64,000 nucleotides of DNA from Glebionis coronaria (lineage: Eukaryota; Streptophyta; Magnoliopsida; Asterales; Asteraceae). Made by a program: the position numbers and the translations under genes. Below, one piece after another: positions 34,979-47,529 of this stretch. The stretch covers positions 62,001 through 126,000 of the forward strand of contig JANFOE010002226.1 of assembly GCA_025667525.1 (NCBI GenBank), written 5' to 3'. The notes beneath the pieces were generated by a model. The model made no database searches. It was not told where the DNA came from and saw nothing but the letters and a program-made list of their open reading frames with translations. Each line of letters begins with the position of its first letter. The first letter of the stretch is position 1.

Positions 34979-36439
34979 CAACATGTTGGTGTTCCCTCAA
35001 ATCAGCCTGTAGCTTACTCAGCACCAGCATTCTATTGTGATGATGAGATTCCTGTCCCTGAGTCTAGACAAGGGGATAGTCCTACTGATATACTTGCTCA
35101 AATGTCAGCTTATCTCACTCAAACATTGAACAAACGAGGTTACAGAGGACCAGCTCCAACAAACAATCAGTTAAGGAACTCTTCTAACTCTCGACAACAA
35201 GCTATAATTCAGGATGGCAGAGTCATGGTGCAACCACTTCAGGGGAGACCAAGCTCATCTACTGCTGGTGCCCGTTCGTCTAACACTGCTGCTACAAGGG
35301 GTAATAACACTGGCAAAATGAAGATGGTTATATGTTATAACTACAAAGGGGAATGGCACATGGCTCGAGAGTGCAAGCAGCCCAAGAGGAAAAGGGATAG
35401 CACATGGTTTCAGGAAACGATCTACTTGGTGAATGCTCAAGCCCAAGGACGTGACCTCGATGAAGAAGAGTTAGCATTTCTGGCAGATCCGGGAGTTGCG
35501 GACACTGACGGTCTCACAGCAGCCATCACCAACAATACCGCATATCAATGTGATGATCTGGATGCATACGACTCTGACTGTGATGATCTCAATACCGCCA
35601 AGGTAGCTCTTATGGAAAATCTTTCACTTTATGGAGCTGATACAATTTATGAGGTACCAAATACTGCGACGGATACTAGTACTGTACCTTATCATGTTGA
35701 GCAAGTGTCGAAGTATTCGGAACAGCCTCCGGTGGTTAGTAACTCAAACGAGGAGACAAACAATGATAGCAATATCAATGCAAGTCCCCAGACTTTGAGT
35801 CAACCACAACCGGGAGCTATTACGACTACAAATTCGTTTGCTCAACCCGATTTGGTTATGGTGTCGGCATCTATGCTTAGCCAAATGAATAATGCGGTCC
35901 GTGAAACCCTCAGTGTTAATCAGACTTTATCTGCCGAGCTTGCTTTGCATAAGGAAAAGGTTAAAACCTTGGAATTAACTCCAGTGTCCACTACCTTAAC
36001 CAATCCTGAATTTGATAGGTTTAGGAAAGTCCAAATGGATAATCTGCTAGAAATTGAGAGTTTAAGAGCAAATCTTTCGAAAGAACTTAAAAAAAAAGAG
36101 TCAGTCGTTAATAATTTTCAACAACTTCAAACGGATTTCGAAATTCTTGAGTCTAAAAGGATTGAAACGGAAATTAAGACGTCTGAGAGAATTAAAGAAA
36201 CGGAAATTAAGCTTTTAAAACAATACTCTGCTTCACATCTAGTACACTTGTTTCATGCATCGTTTAAAGAATTCACTTTATCACGTCTAATAGACCTACC
36301 ACCTAACCCGGGGTATGCAAAGCAAGCATTTAACCATAACCCACGACTTTATGATGCAACCAAGTTAGGATTGGTCTTAGATCCGATTGTGTTCTTAAAT
36401 AATCTGAGAGCATGTCACTACATGAAGAGAATCGGTTAA
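34979..36439 (+). pseudogene. E7 gag, nucleocapsid and linker part
   Basis: Same frame as the N-terminal gag, after a second stop at 34976-34978. The first ATG is at 35102. A zinc knuckle lies near 35333-35377 but reads C-Y-N-Y-x4-W-H-x4-C, with the second Cys replaced by Tyr, so zinc binding is doubtful. A helical, K/E/L-rich linker (probable coiled coil) follows. A stop at 36437 after a frame change ends this piece. Confidence 0.82.
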
Positions 36440-36522
36440 AATTACTTCCTACATATCCTGAGTATGATTATGCACAAATGAATGCATCTTAGGTATAAAT
36501 AGATCTTAGAACTCGATTTAAT

Positions 36523-38736
36523 ATGCAAAAGGAATTTATCCATACACCCGCTTACATGCCTACTAGAGAAAACCTTAGTATACTTCCTACACTTGTTAAA
36601 TCGGACGAGCCTAAGGAAATTCCTAAGAATCTTCCACCGGTAAGTACGGTGTTGCTAAGCTTAGAAGAGATTGAGCGATACCTAACCGAGTTTGACAAGG
36701 TCATCCAGGAATGTACGACTTCAATGGCTCAAACCGATGTAGAATGGGCTTTCGAACACATGAAAACGGTGTTTGAGAAAGAGATCGTTCCGTTTGTAAA
36801 CAATATTAAAAATTGAGTTTATTATCTCGCGGGAAATCTAAGTTTCGAAATGGGTGAGGTTCAAAAAGTTTTCTATGAAATGGATGATGTTTATGAACAA
36901 CATTTAATTGAGAAAGAAAAGATTTTATCCGAATATGACCCATTTTTAGAACATATAGTGGCTCTCAAAGTGATGCAAGTTGTTACTAATGAATATGCTC
37001 TTGAGATTACATCTGATGTGCATAAATGTGATGACATGCATGATATATCTATGAATAGTGTTGAACCTATGATTAATGTAGAGAATCATTCTTGTCATGA
37101 ATCTAACGCTGAATTTTTAAAGCTTCAAGATTCTTATAACTCACTTTCAAAAAGTTTTAATGAGCTTCAACAACATTGTATCTCTCTTGAAATTGAAAAT
37201 CAATCTAAAAATGAAACTCTTACAAAAACAAATGTTTGTGAAAACAACGTTGAGACAAGTGACAAGATGATTCAGGTGATGCAATCATTAGAGGAAGATG
37301 GGGCGAGACTTAAGAGAGAATTACTAGCAACAAAAACGGAACTAGAGGCTGCAGAGACTAAAAATCATGTCCTAGAAAATAGAATTACTTCTATACTAGG
37401 AGAGCTTGAACAAGTAAGGCAGGGTGACTCACAAAATTCTGGTTCAATAGAAGAACGACTCGCTTTTAATGCGACAGAGCAAAAGTCATTAATTGACCAA
37501 CTCAACAAGAAATGTGAGGAAATCTCTGACCTAAATATTCAGCATATAGACAAAAACATGGTTATAGCTGAATTAAAGGAGACACTTCAACTCAAAGGAC
37601 TAGAAGGTGTTGATAATCCAGCTATAGTCTCTACCCCGACCTCTAGTGCTCCAAAAACCAACAAGGTGGTGATAACTAAGAACCCGCACCATAAGAACAA
37701 TCCACTATCATATAAGTCCTATATGGAGCACGCAGTTGAGTACGTGAATTTTGCTAGGGAAGAGTTAGAAGATCTATGTGAACTTGAACCTAGGAATAGT
37801 CACTATTATAATGATCATGCTTTCATTGAGAGGGTACAACAATGCTTAGGGCATTTGAAGTACATAGGACAACCGGGTTCTGCACCACCTAAACAACAAA
37901 CCACCATTACCATTACTCCATTTAATAAGACGCCAGGAGCTAAGCCTTTTTTAAATACACCCATCAAGGCTAAGTTAAAATCTGTAACTAATGTTCCCTT
38001 GGCTTCTACAGGAATAATTATGTCCACTAAGGCTAAAGGATATCAAGACAAGAAAGATAGGATCAAGCCTTCCACTAGTAGGACTAAGAAGAAGAAAGTA
38101 GAAGTTCACCCTAGGAATGTTATTTCAGTTTTAAATAAAAATAATCATGTAGCTAAGACAAAAGGTTCTCCCTTTGAGTGGAAACCTAAGCAAAATGTGA
38201 ATTCTAATTTGAAATGTTGGAATTGTAATGAATGCATGTTTTCTCAGCGTCATGATTTATGCCTTGTTGATCACGTGAATGAAATGTATGCAATTAGGAA
38301 CAATCTTGAATGGATTCCAACTGGGAAGAAATTCACCCAAGTTGGTTGGCAATGGAAACCCACTGGTAGGACCTTCACTGCTAATGGAACTACGTTCCCT
38401 TCAACTAGGATCACATCCACGAAAGTTAGGTCTCAGCGTCCTTTAAATAGGAACACTAGCACTAAGAAATGGAAAAAGCGCCCTTTAACTAGGTCTGCCC
38501 CCACTATTGTTCCTACCAGTGATAATGTCCCCAGTCAAAAAGTACCTCAGAATACTAGACAACTAGAATCTAAATCAACAACTAGTAAGAAAATTTGGAA
38601 GCCTAAAGATTCTTCTGATAGCAAATCTAAGATACTTACATCTGTACCTGCTAACTCAGAGGAACAATTAGATTCCGATACATCGTCTTTGTTTGGTGAT
38701 ATTTTCAGGTCGTCCAAATTATTCTTTGGTATTTGA
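36523..38736 (+). pseudogene. E7 gag-pol linker with coiled coil and Cys/His cluster
   Basis: A new frame starts near 36415 and contains stops at about 36493-36502 and at 36814-36816. The open pieces are 36523-36816 (97 codons) and 36850-38736 (628 codons). The long piece has heptad-like K/E/L/N stretches (about residues 60-250), a Cys/His cluster near 38214-38263 (C-W-N-C-N-E-C…H-D-L-C), and W-K-P-T-G-R-T-F-T near 38354, the same motif as in E10. This long linker between nucleocapsid and protease is typical of copia families I associate with Asteraceae. Its role is unknown; presumably structural. Confidence 0.8.
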
Positions 38737-39033
38737 CTCGGGTGCTCCAAACATATGACTGGAGACCGCTCGATGCTCAGAAATTTCGTCAGCAAGTTGC
38801 TAGGAACGGTGAAATTCGACAACGATCATATTGCGAAGATCATGGGTTACGGTGAATATCAAATTGGGAATGTTACGATTTCAAGGGTATATTATGTGGA
38901 GGGACTTGGTCATAATTTATTTTCAGTGGGACAATTTTTCGATTCAAACCTTGAAGTGGCTTTTCGACAACATACTTGCTTTATTCGCGATCTTACAGGA
39001 AATGATTTGTTAAAAAGGTTCTCCAGGGGATAA
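38700..39033 (+). pseudogene. E7 aspartic protease, frameshifted
   Basis: The active-site triad D-S-G is near 38736-38744 in one frame; the downstream protease sequence (M-T-G-D-R, then G-N-V-T-I-S, G-H-N-L-F-S-V-G-Q-F) is in another, open at 38755-39033. One base appears to be missing within the active-site loop, and a further frame change leads to integrase near 39030. No functional protease can be made. Confidence 0.85.
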
Positions 39034-39058
39034 TCTCTACACACTGTCCATTCAAAAC

Positions 39059-41537
39059 ATGATGGCCGCCTCTCCTGTATGCCTTCTTTCCAAAGCATCT
39101 AAGACCAAGTCATGGTTGTGGCATCGTCGGTTATCTCATCTTAACTTTGATGCTATAAACCATTTGGCTAAAAACGAACTTGTTCGTGGTCTTCCAAAAT
39201 TTAAGTTCGACAAGGATCATTTATGTTCCGCGTGTTCTTTGGGGAAAAGCACCAAGAAATCATACAAACCTAAAGCTGAAGACACCAACCAAGAACCACT
39301 GTATCTTTTGCACATGGATCTTTGCGGGCCAATGCGTACGGCTAGTGTGAGTGGTAGAAAATACATCCTCGTCATGGTGGATGATTTCTCAAGGTTTACA
39401 CGGGTAAAATTTTTAGCATTTAAGGATCAAGCACCAAAGTATATTATTACTTTCTTAAAGATGATCCAAGTACGTCTTAACGCTACTGTTCGCCGCATTC
39501 GCACTGATAATGGAACTGAGTTCGTTAATCAAACTCTACGAGACTATTATAAAGAGGCCGGTATTTCACATGAAACTTCTGTTGCTCGCACTCCACAACA
39601 AAACGGTGTCATGGAAAGACGTAACCGTACACTAGCTGCTAGAACTATGTTGATTTATGCGAATGCTCCTTTATTCTTATGGACTGAAGCAGTGGCAACA
39701 ACATGTTATACCCAAAACCACTCCATCATTCGTAAACGCCATGGTAAAACTCCATATGAGCTACTTCATGGACACAAAACCGATATTTCATTTCTTCATG
39801 TATTTGGTGTACTTTGTTATCCAAATACTAATAGTGAGAATTTGGGCAAACTTCAACCGAAGGCTGATATTGGAATTTTCATTGGTTACTCACCTTCAAA
39901 GAAAGCTTACCAAATTTATAACCGTCATCTTGGCATGATAGTAGAAACTTTGGATGCCGATTTTGATGAGCTGACAACGATGGCTTCTGAGCAACACAGC
40001 TCTGAACCCGCTTTACATGAGATGGGTATCGGTACGATTAGTTCCGGATTAACTCCTAACAATCATACTTCTCCATTATTTATACCACCTATAAGGCCCG
40101 AGTGGGATGAGTTATTTCAACCTATGTTTGATAAGTTCTTTGATCCACCTAGTGCTGATTCTCCAGCACCTATAACAGTAGCTCCAATTCCTGAAGTTAT
40201 AGTTCAAGATAATGGAAATCAGTCAGAGGCATCTATTGTCACTATTGAAAAAGATGTCCCTTCCCCCACCAATTCACAAACCACACCTGAATCTTCACCC
40301 CCACTCGTTCCTAATGATGTTGAAGTGGATCACTATGATCATGATTTGGAACTTGCTCACTTACAAGAGATTCCTTTCTTTGGTTCACAAATACTTGAAA
40401 AACCTAACGGTGCGTCTACCTCAAAGGAAGCTCCTACAATCGTTCACTCCCGACCACCACAGATTGAAACTCACAACACAAAATGGACAAAGGACCACCC
40501 AATCCGCAATATTATTGGTAACATCAATCGACCACTCTTAACACGCCACCAACTCCAAGAACATGCATTATATTGCTACTTTGATGCATTTCTTTCCGAC
40601 ACTGAACCTAAAAATTGGCAACAAGCCATGAAAAAATCATCTTGGATTAAAGCCATGCAAGAGGAACTTAATGAATTTCAACGTCTTGAAGTGTGGGAAT
40701 TAGTTCTTTTACCCAGCAACGTTGACATCCTTACATTGTTGTGGGTATATAAGGTTAAACTCGATGAGTTAGGTGGAGTGCTGAAGAACAAAGCTAGATT
40801 GGTTGCTAGAGGTTACAAACAAGCTTTGGGTATTGACTTTGAAGAATCCTTTGCTCCTGTGGCACGATTGGAGGCAATTATACTATTCCTTGCTTTTGCT
40901 GCTCACATGAACATGATCGTCTACCTAATGGATGTTAAGACGACATTTCTCAATGGTGAATTAAGGGAAGATGTCTACGCAAGCCAGCCAAATGGGTTCG
41001 TCAACTCGGAGTATCCTAATCACGTGTACAAGCTCAAGAAGGCTCTTTACGGGTTGAAACAAGCTCCACGCGCGTGGTACCATCTCCTATCGTCTTATCT
41101 CATTTCGAAAGGCTTCTCAAAAGGCAAAGTGGACCCAATATTATTTATTCTCAAGGAGGACAACGACATGATACTGGTACAAATTTATGTTGATGATATA
41201 ATATTTGCTGCTACTAATCAAAGACTGTCTGACCATTTTGAGAAAATTATGTCCACACGTTTTAAGATGTCGATGATGGGAAAAATCTCATTTTTCTTAG
41301 GGTTACAAATTTCTCAAAATCCCAGAGGCATCTTCATTAATCAATCTAAATATTCTCTTGAATCATAAAAGAAATATCACTTTGAAAATTGTGACCCCGT
41401 GGATACTCCAATGGTGGAGAGATCCAAGTTAGATGAAGATAAGGAAGGGATAGCTGTTGATCCCAAACTTTACCGTGGAATGATCGGCACCCTTCTCTAT
41501 CTGACTGCTAGCAGGCCTGATTTTCAATTTGCTATAT
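39059..41537 (+). pseudogene. E7 integrase and reverse transcriptase, truncated
   Basis: 769 open codons (39059-41368), then a TAA, after which the same frame continues to 41537. Integrase: H-R-R-L-S-H and C-S-A-C zinc site at about residues 22-58, catalytic region [13 protein letters not shown], and [13 protein letters not shown]; the last block seems two residues shorter than usual. RT: W-x-Y-K-V-K near 564, [10 protein letters not shown] near 670, Y-V-D-D near 710. After the stop the frame still encodes T-P-M-V and L-L-Y-L-T-A-S-R-P-D, then meets the E8 LTR. RNase H and the 3' LTR are absent from the window. Confidence 0.92.
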
Positions 41538-42902
41538 TGTGACAACCATGGTTTTTGGGGTTCGTCACTTAGACTATAGTTTAAGGTGTTTTGTGCAAAT
41601 AGGTGCTTTTATGTGCTTATGTGTTTATTTTGTGTGTTTGGAATGAGGGTTGGATATTGTTTATGGGTATATGGTACTCATAAGTAAATCGAGGAACGGT
41701 TATTTCATGTTCATAAGCCCACATGGTAGTGACTATGAAATGAGATGGTGTTATTTAGTGGTTTTACGTATACGTATATGTATTATAGAAAATCGTATTT
41801 TTACGGTTTAGGGTTTTGCATTTAGGGGTCTCGGAAGAGGTATTTAGTCACGAAGGTATTTTTTGGTATGGTTTTAAGTCATTTAGGAATTACTTAATTA
41901 GTTTATTTCATATTTCAAGAGTTTTTATAAAACTGTATATTTTTACGTCTTTTACGGTATACGCGTAAATTTGACTAGTTTTACGGTTTTGAGGTTTTGG
42001 AGGCTTTAAGAGCTGAAATAAATTAAGGAAAATGAGCGTAATATTATTAATACAATTATTAATAATAAAAAGAAAAAAAAAACGAAATTAAAGGGGTATA
42101 GTCAGTTTTGGGATGCAAGAAAGAAAAAGAAAAGGGAAAAAAAGGAAAAAAGGGGAACCGGACTTTTGTATTGGGCCAAGGACTTGTTAGGAAAATATAA
42201 AAAAACTTTTTATTAATAAAAACACATCATAAAATCCCTGGAGATCATGAGTGATTCGAAATCCATGGAAAAAAATAGGGTTCTTCATCAAAAATCTTGT
42301 TTTCCAAAAATCTAAGGTAAACTCTTCAAACCCTTTTAATTAAATTGTTTTTAATTCTTTCTTAATCATTATATGATAGATCTAGGTTAGTGTTTATTAG
42401 AAAATCTGTAATTTAATGTTATCACAAAGATATATACATGATTATAATAATTAGGGTTACTGATTAAACATGATGAGGGTAATTAATTTGGTTAATTATG
42501 TTAAATTCGTTTCTAAAAACAGGGCAGAATTTTTGGGTCATTGTTTTGATCATATCTAGAGTTTTACAAGCTTTTAATTTTCGAATCTTATGTCCCTAGA
42601 AAGGAAATTGATTTGGCTTTCAAATTCAAGAAACGAGAACTAAATTGGAGTTCTGGAAGTGGGTCGAAAACAGGTTACATCAGTCGGGTGTCAAAATAGT
42701 TTTTGGATCAGCCTGTTTTCTTTTTATGTTTTGAATTGTTTGGGGTATTTAGGGTTATATTGGGACCTTCAAATGAACATGAGACTTGGATTATATATTA
42801 AAAGATCTGGAGTAGGTCTAAACAAATGGGTTAGGGTAAAGACCCTCTGATCATAACAAACTTTTCATATGTTCAAAATCAGTAAATTATAGATAGGTAA
42901 AA

Positions 42903-43182
<280 letters not shown>

Positions 43183-43284
43183 AGGCCTTAACATTGTCTT
43201 CAAGGTTGCGACCAAAGGGGAGAGTTATATAACACATTTATGGGCATAGGGTTTCTTTTACAGAGGAAGTTGATTTGGTTAAGG

Positions 43285-43289
43285 GGGTG
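43285..43289. repeat. E9 target-site duplication, left (GGGTG)
   Basis: Identical to 58660-58664; flanks E9 exactly. Confidence 0.93.
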
Positions 43290-44502
43290 TGATGAGACGG
43301 CTTTTATACATGGTCTCATCGTTCTTTTTGGACTTAAAATGCATTAAATATCATCAAAATACCCAAATATATGCTTGTGTTTGTTGCTTGTGTAATTTAG
43401 GTACGGATATTGAGAAAATGACAAAAGATCACAAGAATCACGCAAAAACGAACACGGGAAACGAAGCCGCACGATGAACCAAGCCCTAGTGAGGAATTTT
43501 CCAAAGAAAACCCTTGAAGATTTGAAGAATATTGAAGATTGGTCCTCCAAGTTTGAAGAATTGACACTTTATACCCTTGTATCTTCATAATTACAAGTTT
43601 GGTCCCTAAAGTTTGTCAAAATTACAAAAAGGACCCTTAACTTTGAAGAATTGGCAAATTTAGTCCCTCATCAAATCTAAATTGTCAAATATGGTCCTCC
43701 AAGAAGTCAACCAACAAGTCAAAGCCTTGAAGTTTGAAAAAAATGCCAAAATCAGCCCTTGAAAATTGAAGATATTGCATGTTTAGTCCTTGTTGAAGTT
43801 TGGAAACAATATGTGCCTGAATTGACAAGTTGGTCAAAGTTAAAACAAAGGAAATGGGATTTGGGAGCTGCTATTACAAAATGAAGATAACTTAAGAGTT
43901 GGGGGACTAAAATAGCCCAGACATGAAACCTAGCCCAGCCTCTCACAACACGCCACCTCACCCCACTCAACTCCATCCTCCAATCAAAACCTACCATTCC
44001 CCCACGTCGGATTCCCACTCATAATTTAAATATAACTGATTTTAATCAGTTATAGTTTTGGGGGTAAACACGTTTTTGAATATTAATCACCCTAATCCCA
44101 AATTAAACTCCACTGTTTATCTTTCCCCACCCTTATAAACACTAATCACCAGGTTATTTAAATCAAGGGGGTTTTGAGATTAAGTTTCTAGAATGAAGAT
44201 TAACCTCATCTTAAACCCATCCCACATCCCAAAACCCATCACCATCCACTCCTGGGTCCCCCACGTGGCTCCCCTGCTACTCCAAGACAAAGATAACCAG
44301 TCATCCAACGGCTCCAACTCATTCCTTGCTCCCAAAGGAGTTTTTGAACGACTCAAGATCATTTTTTTACAACTGGCATCACATGTTACCACCATTGACT
44401 CAAGATTCAAACGGATTTGACCAAGAATATGCGAATTTTCCAAGGGCAGTTTAGGAAGTTCATTGTTAGAGTTTTATGTAGCCTAGAATGTTCTTTTAGC
44501 AG

Positions 44503-44510
44503 TATAAAAG
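44503..44510 (+). promoter_or_regulatory. probable E9 LTR TATA box
   Basis: TATAAAAG sits in a stretch conserved in both LTRs (second copy at 56348-56355). Downstream, an AATTAATGAAAAGC stretch near 44570 may relate to 3' end formation. This is inferred from motif only. Confidence 0.55.
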
Positions 44511-44738
44511 GAGGTGCTGGTCCTGTAGCACCCCTTGTTCTAGTTTCTATGTATTTTTATTTTCTTTAAATTAATGAAAAGCTTTTTTTTACCCTACATG
44601 AAACTGTGATCCAACATTTACTTTCCAGCATTTACGTTTTCAAGTTTGTTTTCATTGAAACATTTTCAAATCCTCAAGTTTGTTTTTGATATTTCACTTG
44701 TTTTCAAAAATTTTCAGAAACTTATACTTAAGCTTACT

Positions 44739-44792
44739 GCTATAAGCTGTTCAATAAGCTTATTAAACCAAGCTTATTGAATAACTTATAGC
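44739..44792 (+). repeat. long hairpin in E9 LTR
   Basis: GCTATAAG-ctg-TTCAATAAGCTT, an 8-nt loop, AAGCTTATTGAA-taa-CTTATAGC. That is 20 paired bases with a small symmetric internal loop. The copy at 56584-56637 in the right LTR is identical. It lies about 230 bp downstream of the TATA box, so in transcribed R/U5. Confidence 0.85.
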
Positions 44793-46815
44793 TTGTTCTT
44801 CCTATCTTTGCTGTTTGTGGTGTGCAGGAAACAAGGATCCATCAAGTTCTATTCTCATCATTTTTCTTGCCAATTGCACTCAAGCCAATCCAATCACACT
44901 TGATCTGCACAAGCCCGGGCTTGTAGGAGGTGGCTTATCAGCCACTGTTGGGCTTGGAAGTAAGCCCAACAAGGTAGCCCTTGTTATCTATTTCCATCTT
45001 TTTATGTTTCTTAAAAATATTTATGCTTTGTGTGATTCTTGAGTTAAGCTGTTAAAAGTCTGTTTAAGCTCTTGTATTTGCTTTATCTAGATGTCATATG
45101 CATGTTTAGATAGCCTTGAATCAGATTTGGGTAGCTTTGTTTAGGTTTGCTTGTTTAAATTTGTGTTTACTGATTTAAAGGGGTGTTTGGATCTGCTAGT
45201 TTAGTAAAGATTTTAAAAGTGATTTGTGTTTAAAACCAGTTAGAAACAATCATTAGGGTATTTATATGTTATGCATTGTTTGTAGGATCAGTCTTGGTGA
45301 AGTATACACACAAATGCATGCTCAAGTTTAGCAATATTAGCTAAAAATCAGTTAAGGCTTTGTTCTTCCTTGTTTTGTGCTAACTGCTTACATGAGTTTG
45401 TTTGTGGCTAGATTATAGGAGCACTTAGGGTTATAGATTGGTTTTAAGTTGTTTGATTATCATTTGAGCAAGTTGTGACCTTCTAAAAATCGTCCTAGAA
45501 CCAAGTGCACCAGCAAAGTTTATTCAGACCTGCATATATGCTTAATCAGATACTTGTGATGCCTTTTGTGTGAGTTTTTGTGAAGTGACTTGGTGATTTT
45601 TGTGCTTAATCAGACTCCTTATACTCCAAAGAGTATAAGGGTGCCTTATTGTCCAAAAAAAGCTAACAAGATAAGCTTTCCTAAGCTTATTGAAAATCAA
45701 ATCAAAATTTTACACTGTCAGTGGGAACTCCTTTCCCACTGCTAGTGTCTTTTTCCCACTGCTGAGCTAAAGGACAAAAGTCCAACACATGTCACTATCT
45801 GTTTTCTTACTTTTTTGTCTTTAGTGGCCAAAAAGTGGAATTAGACCTTGAAACCAGTGCCATTATTTTTCTTATTTAATTTAGGATTTTTTTGATTAAT
45901 AAAATTTTTATTTACTGTTCATTTAGTAATTTTTAGGTTATTTAGCTATTTTTAATTAATTTTAAAGTTTCTGTTTTTGTCTTTTAGTGCCAAAAGTAAT
46001 ATTTTTAGGTTTAATCAATTTTTCTGAACTTATAATAATATTTTAAGGTTTTTGGTTTAAAATTTAGTTACTGTTCACCTTTTTAATTAATTTTTATAAT
46101 TAATCTAAGTTAATTAGGGTTTTAATTAATCTAGTTTTGTCATTTAGTGAGAAATTTAATATTTTTCAAGATTTTTCATTTTTCTACTGTTCATTAGAGT
46201 AAAATAGGATTTTTAAAATTGGTAGATTATTTTTAGCATTATTTAATTATTTTTTATAATTATTTTAATTTTAAAATAGTTTTTAGTAATTTAAAAATAG
46301 AAAAATAGTGTTTAAAAATACAAAAAAATACTTTTTAGTTTTTAAATAATATAAGTAAGTTATTTGTTCAATAAAATCATATTTTGGACATTTTGATTAA
46401 TTATATTTAATTTTAGGGCTTTAATTAGCATTTAAAATTGAATATTTAATTAATAAAAGGTTTTAAAATATTTCTATTGGATTTTATTCCTTATTTATAT
46501 TATTTTAGACTTGTTTTAGCTTATAATTAATTCTTAGGTTGAAAATTTTTATTTTTGTCGTTTTTTACGGTTTTACGTTTACGCCTTTTTCGTCGTAGTT
46601 TAATTAGTTTTCGTAACCGTCAATTCTTTCCTTTCTCATTTCTTTTTCAATCAATATAATCTCAAACAAAAATCAACTCTCAACACAACGCACTTGCCTC
46701 CTTGGGAAACGAACTTAATTTGGGTCATAACTTGTGGTTTTCCTAAATCACTCGTTAACACTTACCACTTTTACGCTCTTTTTCCTAAAAGGGTCGTATT
46801 TTACCACAATCATTT

Positions 46816-46833
46816 TGGCGCCGCTGCCGGGGA
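46816..46833 (+). other. E9 primer-binding site (tRNA-Asp type)
   Basis: TGGCGCCGCTGCCGGGGA is four bases after the LTR end. From general knowledge, Athila elements use a TGGCGCCGTTGCCGGGGA-like site complementary to tRNA-Asp; here there is one difference. Confidence 0.88.
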
Positions 46834-47529
46834 GGCGTGTTGTGTTTTGGTTGAACCATTGTTGTTTTTATATATAGCCATAAAAGTATTTGTATTAATA
46901 GCACTCTATTAATACGTATTATCGTTTTTCGATTTTTGTGTGAATATTATTACTATATTGTATACGTAGAACAATAAATTTACAAGTACTCCAAATACGT
47001 GAGAAATCACAACCTTGACTTGGGAGGTCATTACCCAATCATTGTATTCGAATCTCAAACCAAAGAAAAAAGGCAAAAATAGATAAATACTTTCGTGAAG
47101 CTTGATTTTGATAATACAAACTATAAGGTGGGTATAAGGCGGTTGTATTTCACGACCTAAAGGAAAAAGGCTCTTAAGTGCTTCGCGCCGCCTCGTTTCC
47201 TCCGCTTGCTTGTGCGTATTTGATTTTGAGAGTGAATCGAGGGTTTTGCCGCCCAAAGTATTACTAAGTATCATATATATTTTCTTGGTTTCTATTGATT
47301 AAACCCTCTTGAACGATTTGGTGTTCCACCATCGTTCTAAAGTCATCGAAGGCGTTCACTTCACGTGATCGTTTTCATTCCTTGAGGCTTCGTTAATCAA
47401 GAGATTTGATTAGTGAGGAGATTTGTAGATTTTGGTCTACTTAATACATTCCAAAAAATCCAAAAAAGTTAAAAACAATCAAAAACCACAAAAAAATTGA
47501 AAAAGTAAAAATACCAAAAAGAATCTTCT
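46834..47529 (+). other. E9 leader
   Basis: A 696-bp untranslated leader between the PBS and gag, with an A-rich end (47455-47520). No plus-strand ORF of note. Confidence 0.7.

Larger units (their letters stand above)
32783..41537 (+). mobile_element. E7 Ty1/copia element, 5' LTR to RT, degenerate, 3' end cut by E8
   Basis: Contains a 299-bp LTR, a PBS, an ~870-bp leader and gag-pol in the order gag, protease, integrase, RT, which is Ty1/copia. At least five in-frame stops and about three frame changes break it. It ends abruptly inside the region joining RT and RNase H, where the E8 LTR begins. It inserted into the RNase H region of E4. Confidence 0.92.
43290..46812 (+). repeat. E9 5' LTR (3523 bp)
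   Basis: Starts TGATGAGACGG and ends CCACAATCA, with the PBS four bases later. A TATAAAAG box at 44503-44510 is followed within a few bases by GGTGCT…AGCACC, a short inverted repeat. Further inverted repeats: 44032-44053 (perfect 22-bp palindrome) and 44739-44792. The region 45850-46560 is very AT-rich. Small ORFs at 44193-44443, 44815-45042 and similar positions recur in the other LTR but carry no domain. Confidence 0.95.

Noticed and set aside
34575..35446. Alternative frames overlapping E7 gag (34575-34928 minus, 34740-35012 plus, 35255-35446 minus)
   Set aside because: The gag frame itself continues through this region apart from two stops; the others are shadows.
44180..44443. Overlapping ORFs on both strands, present again at 56025-56288, and 44815-45042 with 56660-56887
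   Set aside because: The repetition reflects the LTR pair of E9, not conservation. No start context or domain supports a gene.
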